Positions 8,606-16,233 of a stretch of DNA of 42,506 nt are shown here, one piece after another. Position 1 is the first letter of the stretch; the number at the start of each line of letters is the position of its first letter. This DNA comes from Piscirickettsiaceae bacterium (GTDB taxonomy: Bacteria; Pseudomonadota; Gammaproteobacteria; Nitrosococcales; Methylophagaceae). Under the pieces are notes generated by a model. It saw nothing but the letters and a program-made list of their open reading frames with translations, was not told where the DNA came from and made no database searches. The translations under genes were made by a program, and so were the position numbers. The stretch lies in the NCBI GenBank assembly GCA_024685995.1, contig JAIBDY010000018.1, positions 1 to 42,506 of the forward strand, read 5' to 3'.

Positions 8606-9622
8606 TTATTCAGCGTCACAGTTGACGAGAATATCATCGCTTAAAGGCAATGATTGACATAATAAAATTTTACCTTGTTCTACATCCGATTTAGATAAGA
8701 TATCGCTATTTCGCATCACAACGTCACCGTTTTGCTTGGTGACCATGCACATACCACAACGGGCTTTCTGACAGAAGTAGGCCGGCTTTAGGTCGTGAGC
8801 TAACATGCTTTCTAAGAGTGTTTTACCGGGTAAGTAAGGCACAGTATGCTGCTCGCCATCTAAAATGGCATCAAACGACGCAATATCACTACTGATTGGT
8901 GGTTCAACGTCAAGAGTTGATTCCGCATCAGCAATAAAACGTTCGAGGAAGATAGCTTGGTTTGAGACACCTAGTGTTTGCAAAGTATTTTCGGTTAAAT
9001 CCATAAAGGGGCTAGGGCCACAAATAAAGAAATCGTGTTGTGTGTTATCAGCGACAAAGTGTTTGATAGCGCTTTCATTGACGCGACCTTTGTTAGCACT
9101 GATGTGATGATGACAATGAAAGCGTTTTGGATAGCGTCGGCAAAGTTCGCTTAATTCTTGTTCGAAGATTATCTGATCTTGGGTCGAATTGGTATAGAAC
9201 AGACGAACGTCAAGACTGGTTTTACTTAAGGTGTGTTTGATGATCGAGATGATGGGGGTAATACCACTACCACCAGCAAATAATGTAATAGGGCTGCGGT
9301 TTGTTGTCGGGACAAAGCGACCACTAGGGGGGGCGATGTCGATGATATCGCCCGTTTTGATACTGTCATTAAGCAAATTAGATGCGCGCCCATCGGTAAC
9401 GCGTTTAACGGTGATTTTGAGTGCCTTATCCTCTTCTGGGCTGCTAGACAAGGAGTAACAGCGGTCTAGGTAGCCGTTATCATATGGTAAACGTAAAGAT
9501 AAGAACTGGCCGGCTTGGTAGTTAAAAAGGCGTCGGTATTTGTCTTCTATTTTGAATGTAAAAGATTTCGCTTGTGAGGTTTCTTCATTAATATCACTCA
9601 CAACGAGTGGGTAGAAATTCAT
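8606..9622 (-). CDS. Flavin/NAD(P)H oxidoreductase with C-terminal 2Fe-2S ferredoxin domain
   Basis: The 338 residues form a ferredoxin-reductase module followed by a plant-type ferredoxin. RCYSLSSSPEED (about residues 53-64) is the FAD-binding RxYS motif, GGSGITPIISII (about 117-128) is the NAD(P) loop, and FICGPSPFM (about 199-207) is the reductase C-terminal signature. Cysteines 284, 289, 292 and 322 give Cx4CxxCx29C for the 2Fe-2S cluster. This is the PaaE/Hcr-like order, in which electrons go from NAD(P)H to FAD to the cluster to a partner. No oxygenase or hydroxylamine reductase gene is adjacent, so the partner is unknown. It is apparently a single-gene unit. Confidence 0.82.
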   Translation of the reverse strand: MNFYPLVVSDINEETSQAKSFTFKIEDKYRRLFNYQAGQFLSLRLPYDNGYLDRCYSLSSSPEEDKALKITVKRVTDGRASNLLNDSIKTGDIIDIAPPSGRFVPTTNRSPITLFAGGSGITPIISIIKHTLSKTSLDVRLFYTNSTQDQIIFEQELSELCRRYPKRFHCHHHISANKGRVNESAIKHFVADNTQHDFFICGPSPFMDLTENTLQTLGVSNQAIFLERFIADAESTLDVEPPISSDIASFDAILDGEQHTVPYLPGKTLLESMLAHDLKPAYFCQKARCGMCMVTKQNGDVVMRNSDILSKSDVEQGKILLCQSLPLSDDILVNCDAE

Positions 9623-9767
9623 TATTTAAGCCTTTTAGATGTTGAGTATGTTAGCTGTTAAAGCATTGCAAAGCATATAGTATACAGCGAGGGCTTAATA
9701 TATTCATTTGTGTGGGGGAGTGGAATTGATATGTGGGTGTTATATCAAGGTCATTTTTACGAAGCTG

Positions 9768-9795
9768 TATCCCCTCTCCAGATTGAGAGGGGATA
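9768..9795 (-). terminator. Hairpin downstream of the TonB receptor gene
   Basis: TATCCCCTCTC (9768-9778) and GAGAGGGGATA (9785-9795) are perfect complements around a 6-base loop, 18 bases past the receptor stop. There is no immediate T run on the minus strand, so it may be a weak terminator or an mRNA 3'-end stabiliser. The rest of the 190-base gap (9623-9812) shows no gene. Confidence 0.6.
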
Positions 9796-9812
9796 GGAGA
9801 TGATGAATGGGG

Positions 9813-11876
9813 TTAGAAAGTGTAGTTAACGTTTATGTAGCCATTTCGTCCAACACCCGGTAAGCGATCGCCAACTGCAATATCTGCATTACCGGCTGCG
9901 CGATTATAACCGCCCAAATGATCGACATAATAACGGTTGAAGATATTGCTTACACCTGCAGTGAAGGTAACATCAGGGCTAGCTTGGTATTGGCCAGACA
10001 GGTTAAATAAAGCATAACCACTCGATTTTTCTTCTAAATTCTCACTAGAGACTTTATTTTGCTTGGCGACGGTCTCTGCTTCAAACCCAATTTGCCATGT
10101 CGGTTGGATATAACTTAATTTAGTACGAGCGGTTAAAGGCGCAATGCGGTATAGGTTATCACTGGTATCGCGGCGTTCACCTCGAACATAGCTGACAGTA
10201 CCGTCTAATTGCCACTCAGGGTTAATCGCAACAAACCAGTTGGCATCCATACCGTATAGCTTCGCATCAACATTGCTGAATTTTAATGGCACGGGTTGCC
10301 CAGGGTTCATCATAGCGGCAACCATGTTTTGTACGGCCGAAGTTTGCCCTGCCACACCTTGAATATAATCATTAATATGATGATAGAAAACACGGGGTGA
10401 AATACCAGCACGGTTTGTATGCCAATCCAGACCTAACTCAAATTGATATGCCTCTTCTTGGTCGAGGTCGATATCACCGACATAGTTATTGCCATCAGCT
10501 AAACCGCCTGTACTTTGTAGCGGTGCCCATAAATACCGTTCTTGGTAACTTGGCGCCCGTGTTTTACGAGCAAAACCAACTTCAACGGTGGTCTCATTTG
10601 ATAGGTCATGACTGAAGGTCGCAAAAACATCGACGAGATGGTCATTTTCACTGTGGTCTGCGTTATTAAAGTCAGCACTTAAAGTTTGAAGTCCTGCTGG
10701 AAGACCTGAAAAGATGGCGATATCGCCCGAGTCCATTTTGACTAGACTGTAGCGTAGGCCTGTTTCTAAGTTCCAGCCGTCGGCGACTTCGCCTTGCCAT
10801 TCGCTAAAGAGACTGTATCGATCGCGCTCAACATCGTTAAAGTTTTCGATGAAGAAAGTGGCGGCATTCGGATTCAGGATCGTGGCGTTGTGATTGGCTT
10901 GGTCCATATCAAAGCCAACTAACCAGTTTTGATGTTGGTATTGGGCACCGAACCCACCCCCTTTCACATCGGTTTCAGACATGCGGTAGTCTGCTGGACT
11001 ATTGTTTGTGCGTTGAGAGAAGTTGTCCATCAAATGGTCAATATCTTGATAATTGAACCGGACACTGTAATCGTCGCCATTACTCAACGTATTACTATAT
11101 TTTGTTTTAAAGTTTTCGCCTCGGACAAAGATGATATCCATCGGTAAGGGGGCGGTACCGGTTTCACCAATATCAATATGTTTGATATCGGCACCAAATT
11201 CTTGTTCGTTATTTTGATAGCCGTAATGGAGCCCAACATTGTCTCTATCTTGCTTACTCGGCCGTATGGCTCCGCCTTTAAAGTCGAGGTCGTCGCCGCG
11301 ATCAGAACTGCCTGAAAACTGTAAGCGATGGTGTTGATTGGTGATAGCTGTGGTGAGGCCTAACTGTCTAGTGTGTCCATTACTGGTATAGCCCGCGCTA
11401 GCATTACCGTGGATCTCTGCTTCATTAGTTTGGCCAAACTCGACATATTTAGAGTCAGCTGAAATAGTGCCACCGATAGTTTCGATACCTGTGCGCACAG
11501 GGGCGATACCACGATATACCGAGACTTGTTTGGTCTGCGAGGAAGGTAGATAGGTGAGTGGGGCATCCATACTATTTGGTCCCGCTTCGTGCATGCCGAC
11601 ACCATCAATCAGGACATTGACACGGCTACCAAATAGGCCCCGATACTGAGCGACGCTGGAAATCACACCATTACTATTGATATTGGCACCCGGCAAGCGC
11701 TTCACCATATCTCCAAGATCTGTTGTGCTTGCAGGTAAGGCTGGCATTGCATAAGGCGTTTCTTCGGTTGTAACACCTTGTACAGACATGGCTGGCAAGC
11801 TAAGTCTTTCCGCTTGGGCTGATGCCGCGAGCCCCATGAGTAACAGTGGGATAGGTAATAGTTTAAAACGTTGCAT
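9813..11876 (-). CDS. TonB-dependent outer-membrane receptor, OprC/NosA copper-receptor-like
   Basis: ATG 11876 has GGAG seven bases upstream (11884-11887) and begins a clear signal peptide ending SAQA near residue 22, giving 687 residues; an in-frame ATG eight codons earlier lacks this support. A plug domain (about 40-150) is followed by a beta-barrel ending in ...NVNYTF with a terminal Phe. The plug stretch YRGLFGSRVNVLIDG followed by GPNSMDAP is the pattern of OprC/NosA copper receptors. In OprC the copper ligands are CxxxM and HxM. Here the first is G99-P-N-S-M103, so Cys is replaced by Gly, while H281-L-M283 is kept. Copper uptake is therefore likely but not certain. The gene is divergent from a TauE/SafE-like gene. 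Confidence 0.82.
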   Translation of the reverse strand: MQRFKLLPIPLLLMGLAASAQAERLSLPAMSVQGVTTEETPYAMPALPASTTDLGDMVKRLPGANINSNGVISSVAQYRGLFGSRVNVLIDGVGMHEAGPNSMDAPLTYLPSSQTKQVSVYRGIAPVRTGIETIGGTISADSKYVEFGQTNEAEIHGNASAGYTSNGHTRQLGLTTAITNQHHRLQFSGSSDRGDDLDFKGGAIRPSKQDRDNVGLHYGYQNNEQEFGADIKHIDIGETGTAPLPMDIIFVRGENFKTKYSNTLSNGDDYSVRFNYQDIDHLMDNFSQRTNNSPADYRMSETDVKGGGFGAQYQHQNWLVGFDMDQANHNATILNPNAATFFIENFNDVERDRYSLFSEWQGEVADGWNLETGLRYSLVKMDSGDIAIFSGLPAGLQTLSADFNNADHSENDHLVDVFATFSHDLSNETTVEVGFARKTRAPSYQERYLWAPLQSTGGLADGNNYVGDIDLDQEEAYQFELGLDWHTNRAGISPRVFYHHINDYIQGVAGQTSAVQNMVAAMMNPGQPVPLKFSNVDAKLYGMDANWFVAINPEWQLDGTVSYVRGERRDTSDNLYRIAPLTARTKLSYIQPTWQIGFEAETVAKQNKVSSENLEEKSSGYALFNLSGQYQASPDVTFTAGVSNIFNRYYVDHLGGYNRAAGNADIAVGDRLPGVGRNGYINVNYTF

Positions 11877-12037
11877 GGGGGTTCTCCAATTCAATAACAC
11901 TTACAAATTATAGGGTTCAATTTATGCTAAAAAATGTGTTTTTTAGATATAAAGTGTGTGAAATAACACAATTCTGTGTTTTTATAGCGTGTTATCGTGC
12001 TCGTTTCAGTTTTTCGATATCTTAAGGTACGGGTCAA
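11877..12037. promoter_or_regulatory. Divergent control region between the TonB receptor and the TauE/SafE-like gene
   Basis: On the minus strand a perfect TATAAT lies at 11912-11907, 30 bases before the receptor ATG. The inverted repeat AACACA-ATTC-TGTGTT is at 11965-11980, overlapping a TGTG-N6-CACA at 11957-11970. The sequence TGTGTTTTTTAG (11935-11946) recurs as TGTGTTTTTATAG (11975-11987), 40 bases on. These are candidate operator elements; I do not recognise the regulator. Confidence 0.45.
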
Positions 12038-12769
12038 ATGGAAGCAATTACAGGCTCCTATATTACGGCGTTTTTGTTAGGTTTGTTTAGTACAGTTCAT
12101 TGTTTGGCGATGTGCGGCTCGGTTATCGGCGCCTTGACGTTGAGTTTGCCAATGGATGTACGGGAAAGCCAACGCAAGATGTTGCCTTATGTGTTTAATT
12201 ATAATTTGGGTAGAATTTTAAGTTATACCATGGCGGGTGCGATTGTCGGCTTGTTAAGTTCGCCCTTGGCCAATGTGAATGGTCATATGATTTTGCGATA
12301 TCTCTCGATTGTGGTGATGATTGGGATGGGCCTTTATTTGGCCGGTTGGTTTCCTAAGTTTGCCAAAATGGAACGGTTAGGCGCGCCAATATGGCGCTGG
12401 TTACAACCGATTGGCCAGAAGTTGTTACCGGTTAAAGCATTTTCTCAGGCGTTTTGGTTAGGAATTGTGTGGGGTTGGCTGCCATGTGGGCTGGTCTATG
12501 CTGCGTTAGCTGTGGCGGCCACGGTTGGGGATCCGATTCAAGCATCGATGGTGATGTTGTCTTTTGGACTAGGGACGTTACCAGCAGTGATGGGAGCGGG
12601 TTTGTTTACCGGCTTACTGGCCTCATTAGCCCGCGCCAAACATATGAAACGCATTGCTGGGGTATCGATTATTATCATGGCCTTAATGACGCTGCTGTTA
12701 CCGCACCAACATACGCCAGAACAACATCATATTGAGTTTCATCCAATAAAAGATGAGGCATTAAAATGA
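12038..12769 (+). CDS. TauE/SafE family (DsbD_2-like) integral membrane protein
   Basis: The 243-residue protein has about six hydrophobic segments. HCLAMCGSVIGAL near the first segment and WLPCGLVYAAL in the fourth are the paired Cys motifs of the DsbD_2/UreH-like transmembrane family, often annotated as a sulfite exporter but repeatedly found with cytochrome oxidase maturation and copper genes. The C-terminus is His-rich (HQHTPEQHHIEFH), which may bind metal. AAGG lies upstream of the ATG. The last four bases overlap the next gene as ATGA, so the two are translationally coupled. A role in copper or thiol handling is inferred from its neighbours. Confidence 0.78.
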   Translation: MEAITGSYITAFLLGLFSTVHCLAMCGSVIGALTLSLPMDVRESQRKMLPYVFNYNLGRILSYTMAGAIVGLLSSPLANVNGHMILRYLSIVVMIGMGLYLAGWFPKFAKMERLGAPIWRWLQPIGQKLLPVKAFSQAFWLGIVWGWLPCGLVYAALAVAATVGDPIQASMVMLSFGLGTLPAVMGAGLFTGLLASLARAKHMKRIAGVSIIIMALMTLLLPHQHTPEQHHIEFHPIKDEALK

Positions 12770-13689
12770 ATACAGCCATATTAGGTCAATCTCCAGAGAT
12801 CATGCATTTATTGCGCACTTTACCGATGATTGCGCTGAGTGAAGCGAGTGTTTTAATACAAGGCGAAACAGGGACCGGTAAAGAGCTCATTGCTCAAGCG
12901 CTACATGCTGAAAGTCGCCGCCGTGTCAAACCGTTGGTTACGATAAATTGTGCGGCATTGCCTGAAGAGGGTGTGGAAGTAGACTTGTTCGGTAAAGGTA
13001 ATGTGGAGGGTGACGTGATTCATCGCGGTCGCTTATTGGCGGCAGAAGGCGGAACGGTCTTTTTTGATAATGTCGAGTCTTTACCTTTGACTATCCAAGC
13101 CAAGGTGCTGCGGTTTTTAGAGGCTGGGGAGTGTCAGTTACAGGGCTGTCATAAATTACAGATAGTGGATGTACGGATTATTGCCGCCAGCAGTGCTGAT
13201 CTTCAACATTTAGTCGATGCCGGACGTTTTCGGCGTGATTTATTTTATCGTCTGCAAGTCGTCCCATTCATTGTGCCGGCATTACGTGATCGTAGTGATG
13301 ATATTTTGCTACTTTTACGCCATTTTGGCCGTGAATTTGCGGGCAGTAATGCGGTTGTTCGCTTTAGCAAGCAAGCTGAACATTGTCTCTTAACGTATGC
13401 TTGGCCGGGTAATGTTCGGGAATTGATGAATTTTTGTCAAAGAATGGCATTGTTGACCCCAGGCAAAGCGATTCAACCGGCTGATTTACCCCCTGAAATG
13501 ATGCCGGAGGTAGCCGCAGAAAGCCATGTTTTTACATTGCCGCCGACAGGCATAAAATTGGCGCAAGTTGAGCTGGATTTGATTGAGCAAGCGCTGGAAT
13601 TGTCAGCAGGGAATCGTTCTAAAGCCGCGCGGCTATTGGGTATTAGCCGGGATACTTTGCTTTATAGGATGCAAAAACATGCACTCTAG
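12766..13689 (+). CDS. NtrC-type AAA+ regulator with Fis-like helix-turn-helix, lacking GAFTGA
   Basis: The 307 residues hold an AAA+ domain from the first residues and a C-terminal Fis-type helix-turn-helix (about 268-307, GNRSKAARLLGISRDTLLYRM). There is no receiver, GAF or PAS domain. Walker A is intact (GETGTGKE, 33-40) and the arginine-finger segment GRFRRDLFYRL (153-163) is kept. The loop that should carry GAFTGA for contact with sigma-54 reads LFGKGNVEGDVIHRGRL (about 74-90), which is shorter and unrelated. Walker B ends DN (D101-N102) rather than DE. It probably binds DNA and perhaps ATP but may not remodel sigma-54 RNA polymerase. The start overlaps the membrane-protein gene by four bases. 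Confidence 0.85.
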   Translation: MNTAILGQSPEIMHLLRTLPMIALSEASVLIQGETGTGKELIAQALHAESRRRVKPLVTINCAALPEEGVEVDLFGKGNVEGDVIHRGRLLAAEGGTVFFDNVESLPLTIQAKVLRFLEAGECQLQGCHKLQIVDVRIIAASSADLQHLVDAGRFRRDLFYRLQVVPFIVPALRDRSDDILLLLRHFGREFAGSNAVVRFSKQAEHCLLTYAWPGNVRELMNFCQRMALLTPGKAIQPADLPPEMMPEVAAESHVFTLPPTGIKLAQVELDLIEQALELSAGNRSKAARLLGISRDTLLYRMQKHAL

Positions 13690-13732
13690 CCTAAAGTATT
13701 AAATTGATTATCAAACAGTATTTGGATGTCGC

Positions 13733-14566
13733 ATGAAGCAGTATTTAGCGTTATTACGAGATGTAATGGAAAACGGTGTCGACAAGGGGGATCGTACTGG
13801 GACGGGAACCCGCTCGGTGTTCGGGCGTCAATTACGTTACGATTTGGCTGAAGGTTTTCCATTATTAACGACTAAAAAACTGCATATACGCAGTATTTTG
13901 CATGAGTTGCTATGGTTTTTGAGTGGTGAAACCAATATCCAATATTTGCAAGACAATGGCGTATCTATCTGGAATGATTGGGCGACCGAATCCGGCGAGT
14001 TGGGGCCCGTTTATGGGGCACAATGGCGTCGTTGGCAAGGGAGTGATGGGCAAACCTTTGATCAAGTGTCAGCCTTAATCGATAGTCTAAAGAATAACCC
14101 CGATAGCCGCCGCCATATCATCAGTGGCTGGAATGTTGCTCTGTTGCCAGATGAAACGAAAAAGCCTTGGGAAAATGCGGAGGCGGGTTTAATGGCGTTG
14201 CCGCCTTGTCATTTGCTGTACCAATTTTATGTCGCCGAGGGCAAGTTAAGCGCGTCGCTCTATATTCGCTCAAATGATTTGTTTTTAGGCAATCCATATA
14301 ATACGGCGTCTCTTGCTTTTTTAACGCATATGTTGGCACAACAGTGTGATTTAGCCGTCGGTGAGATAGTGATCAGTATTGGTGATGCCCATATTTATTC
14401 AAATCATTTTGAGCAAGTGAACACGCAACTCAACCGCACGCCAGGACGCTTGCCGCAATTAGTGATTAAGCGTAAACCAGCCTCTATCTTTGATTACCAA
14501 TTTGATGATTTTGAGATTGTTGATTATGAGTCACAAGCCCATATTGCGGCGCCGATAGCCGTTTAA
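13733..14566 (+). CDS. thyA: Thymidylate synthase
   Basis: The 277-residue enzyme methylates dUMP to dTMP using methylene-tetrahydrofolate. [12 protein letters not shown] (about residues 20-31) carries the phosphate-binding Arg, the catalytic Cys is in [13 protein letters not shown] (about 158-170), and [12 protein letters not shown] and DAHIYSNH supply the dUMP and folate contacts. Between WNV and the catalytic ALPPC there are about 13 more residues than in the E. coli enzyme (264 residues). Other long bacterial forms exist. It stands 43 bases after the AAA+ gene with no lgt next to it. Confidence 0.95.
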   Translation: MKQYLALLRDVMENGVDKGDRTGTGTRSVFGRQLRYDLAEGFPLLTTKKLHIRSILHELLWFLSGETNIQYLQDNGVSIWNDWATESGELGPVYGAQWRRWQGSDGQTFDQVSALIDSLKNNPDSRRHIISGWNVALLPDETKKPWENAEAGLMALPPCHLLYQFYVAEGKLSASLYIRSNDLFLGNPYNTASLAFLTHMLAQQCDLAVGEIVISIGDAHIYSNHFEQVNTQLNRTPGRLPQLVIKRKPASIFDYQFDDFEIVDYESQAHIAAPIAV

Positions 14567-14676
14567 TGACGGTGCTGTCATCGCCTTGAAACCTGCAAGC
14601 CATGAAGCTTAAGTTAAGTGTGGTGAGTGATCATCTTGCCTAGAAAGCATGTATTACAGTCATTTAGGATCCTGCC

Positions 14677-15426
14677 ATGCCAAGAAAAAACAAGGAAACG
14701 CGCGGTTTAACGACTTACTTTGTTTGGGATAAGCCGGTTCGTTATTGTCATTGGCTTAATGTGTTGTGCGTCTTGTGTCTGATCGCTATTGGTACCGTCA
14801 TCCTGAATAGTAAAGCGTTGGGTGTGACCAATGAGGGCAAGATTCTACTCAAAACCTGGCATGTTTATGTCGGTTATGTTTTTGCGCTTAACCTCACGTT
14901 TCGAATCGTCTGGGGGCTTATCGGCAGTCCATATGCACGTTGGCGTGCCATCTTACCAATAGGGTCAAGCTACTGGTCAGACTTTGCCCAGTTTACGAAA
15001 GGCATTAAACAGCGAAAACCGGTCGGTTTTTTAGGGCATAACCCCTTGGGCAGGCTGATGGTGACCTTGTTATTTTTATTAATGTCGATACAAGCTTTGA
15101 CGGGTTTGGTTTTGGCCGGAACCGATGTCTATATGCCACCTTTTGGTGGCGTGATGAAACAATGGGTCGCGCAGGACGCTGCGAGTGTTGTTGACGTGAA
15201 GCCTTATTCAAAAGATGGGGTTGATGAGCAAAACTATCAAACGATGCGAGATCTTAGGCAACCGGTGGTTAAAACGCATTATTATGTGTTTTTCATACTA
15301 TTGGGCGCGATAGCTATACATATATTGGGTGTTGTCGCGACAGAGCTCAGAGAGGGTAATGGGATTGTGTCGGCAATGTTTACCGGTAAGAAGTTTTTTA
15401 AAGACAAACCAATTGATACTGAATAA
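14677..15426 (+). CDS. Membrane b-type cytochrome (cytochrome b561/Ni-hydrogenase b family)
   Basis: The 249-residue protein starts with VWDKPVRYCHWLNVLCVLC (about residues 17-35), the family signature with the first heme-ligand His. Four membrane segments follow at about 28-48, 63-83, 124-144 and 203-223. Further His residues in KTWHVYVGY, VKTHYYVFF and AIHILG complete two b-heme sites. Such proteins pass electrons between quinones and a periplasmic partner, usually a c-type cytochrome encoded alongside, but none is visible here. AGGA precedes the ATG. The 110-base gap after thyA shows no clear promoter. It converges on radC with eight bases between. Confidence 0.85.
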   Translation: MPRKNKETRGLTTYFVWDKPVRYCHWLNVLCVLCLIAIGTVILNSKALGVTNEGKILLKTWHVYVGYVFALNLTFRIVWGLIGSPYARWRAILPIGSSYWSDFAQFTKGIKQRKPVGFLGHNPLGRLMVTLLFLLMSIQALTGLVLAGTDVYMPPFGGVMKQWVAQDAASVVDVKPYSKDGVDEQNYQTMRDLRQPVVKTHYYVFFILLGAIAIHILGVVATELREGNGIVSAMFTGKKFFKDKPIDTE

Positions 15427-15434
15427 GTGTGAAA

Positions 15435-16109
15435 TCAGAGCTGATTATTTTCTGCCAATGAATAGCTGTCGGCATCACCAATCACGATATGATCTAACAC
15501 TCTGATATCCACTAAGTCGAGCGCTTCACGTAAGCGTCGCGTTAACTGGATATCGGCATGGCTGGCTTGAGGCTGCCCAGAAGGGTGATTATGAGCAAAG
15601 ATGACCGCGGCGGCATTGAAGTGTAGCGCTTGCTTGATGACTTCTCTTGGGTAGACCGTTGCCGCATCGATCGTGCCTCGAAACAGCTCCTCAAATGCAA
15701 TCATGCGATGTTGGTTATCTAACCAAAGGCAGGCAAACACTTCATGCTTATAAGCTCGAAGCTGTTGTTTTAGAAAACGTTTGGTCACCTGGACCTCGGT
15801 GAGGGCGTTACCATAACTGAGCGTGGAAGCCATGTGCCGATTACTCATTTCCATCACGGCTTGTAATTGTGTGTATTTAGCTGGGCCTAGCCCATATTGC
15901 TGACAGAACTGTTTTTGGTTGGCTTCCAATAAAGCACGTAAGCTACCAAACTGATCTAATAATTGCTGGGCGAGCTGAACGGCTGATAAACCTGTGGCCC
16001 CCGTGCGCAAAAAAATCGCTAACAGTTCAGCGTCAGATAATATCGAAGCCCCATGACGTAATAGCTTTTCTCGCGGTCGGTCGTCGGCAGGCCAGTCTTT
16101 AATCGCCAT
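15435..16109 (-). CDS. radC: RadC family JAB/MPN-domain protein
   Basis: The true start is probably the ATG at 16109 ([17 protein letters not shown]), which has AAGGA six bases upstream; it gives 224 residues, the usual RadC length. A helix-hairpin-helix region (about 25-90, [14 protein letters not shown]) is followed by the JAMM metal motif [15 protein letters not shown] (about 171-185). RadC was once assigned to DNA repair, but its true role is unsettled. An open 20-codon extension upstream is unlikely to be translated. It is divergent from miaB. Confidence 0.92.
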   Translation of the reverse strand: MAIKDWPADDRPREKLLRHGASILSDAELLAIFLRTGATGLSAVQLAQQLLDQFGSLRALLEANQKQFCQQYGLGPAKYTQLQAVMEMSNRHMASTLSYGNALTEVQVTKRFLKQQLRAYKHEVFACLWLDNQHRMIAFEELFRGTIDAATVYPREVIKQALHFNAAAVIFAHNHPSGQPQASHADIQLTRRLREALDLVDIRVLDHIVIGDADSYSLAENNQL

Positions 16110-16178
16110 CTTGCATCCTTGCTTTGATAGATTTAAGTAAAAATAACATAGTGTTTTTAGCAAAAACAATCACTTGTT

Positions 16179-16207
16179 TTGAATTTGATAACTAAAAAAG
16201 GTATTCT
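16179..16207 (+). promoter_or_regulatory. Candidate sigma-70 promoter for miaB
   Basis: TTGAAT (16179-16184) and TATTCT (16202-16207) are separated by 17 bases, 26 bases before the miaB ATG. Each hexamer matches consensus at four of six positions. Its position just before the divergently placed long operon supports it. Confidence 0.45.
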
Positions 16208-16233
16208 GATCGCCCTTTTTTTACGATTGAATT

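Noticed and set aside
15433-15446. AATCAG-AG-CTGATT inverted repeat as a terminator between the cytochrome b gene and radC
   Set aside because: The stem is only six AT-rich pairs with a 2-base loop and lies inside the end of radC.
16110-16169. Longer radC start at 16169
   Set aside because: AAGGA lies just before the ATG at 16109 and that start gives the usual 224-residue RadC; the extension would cross the control region shared with miaB.
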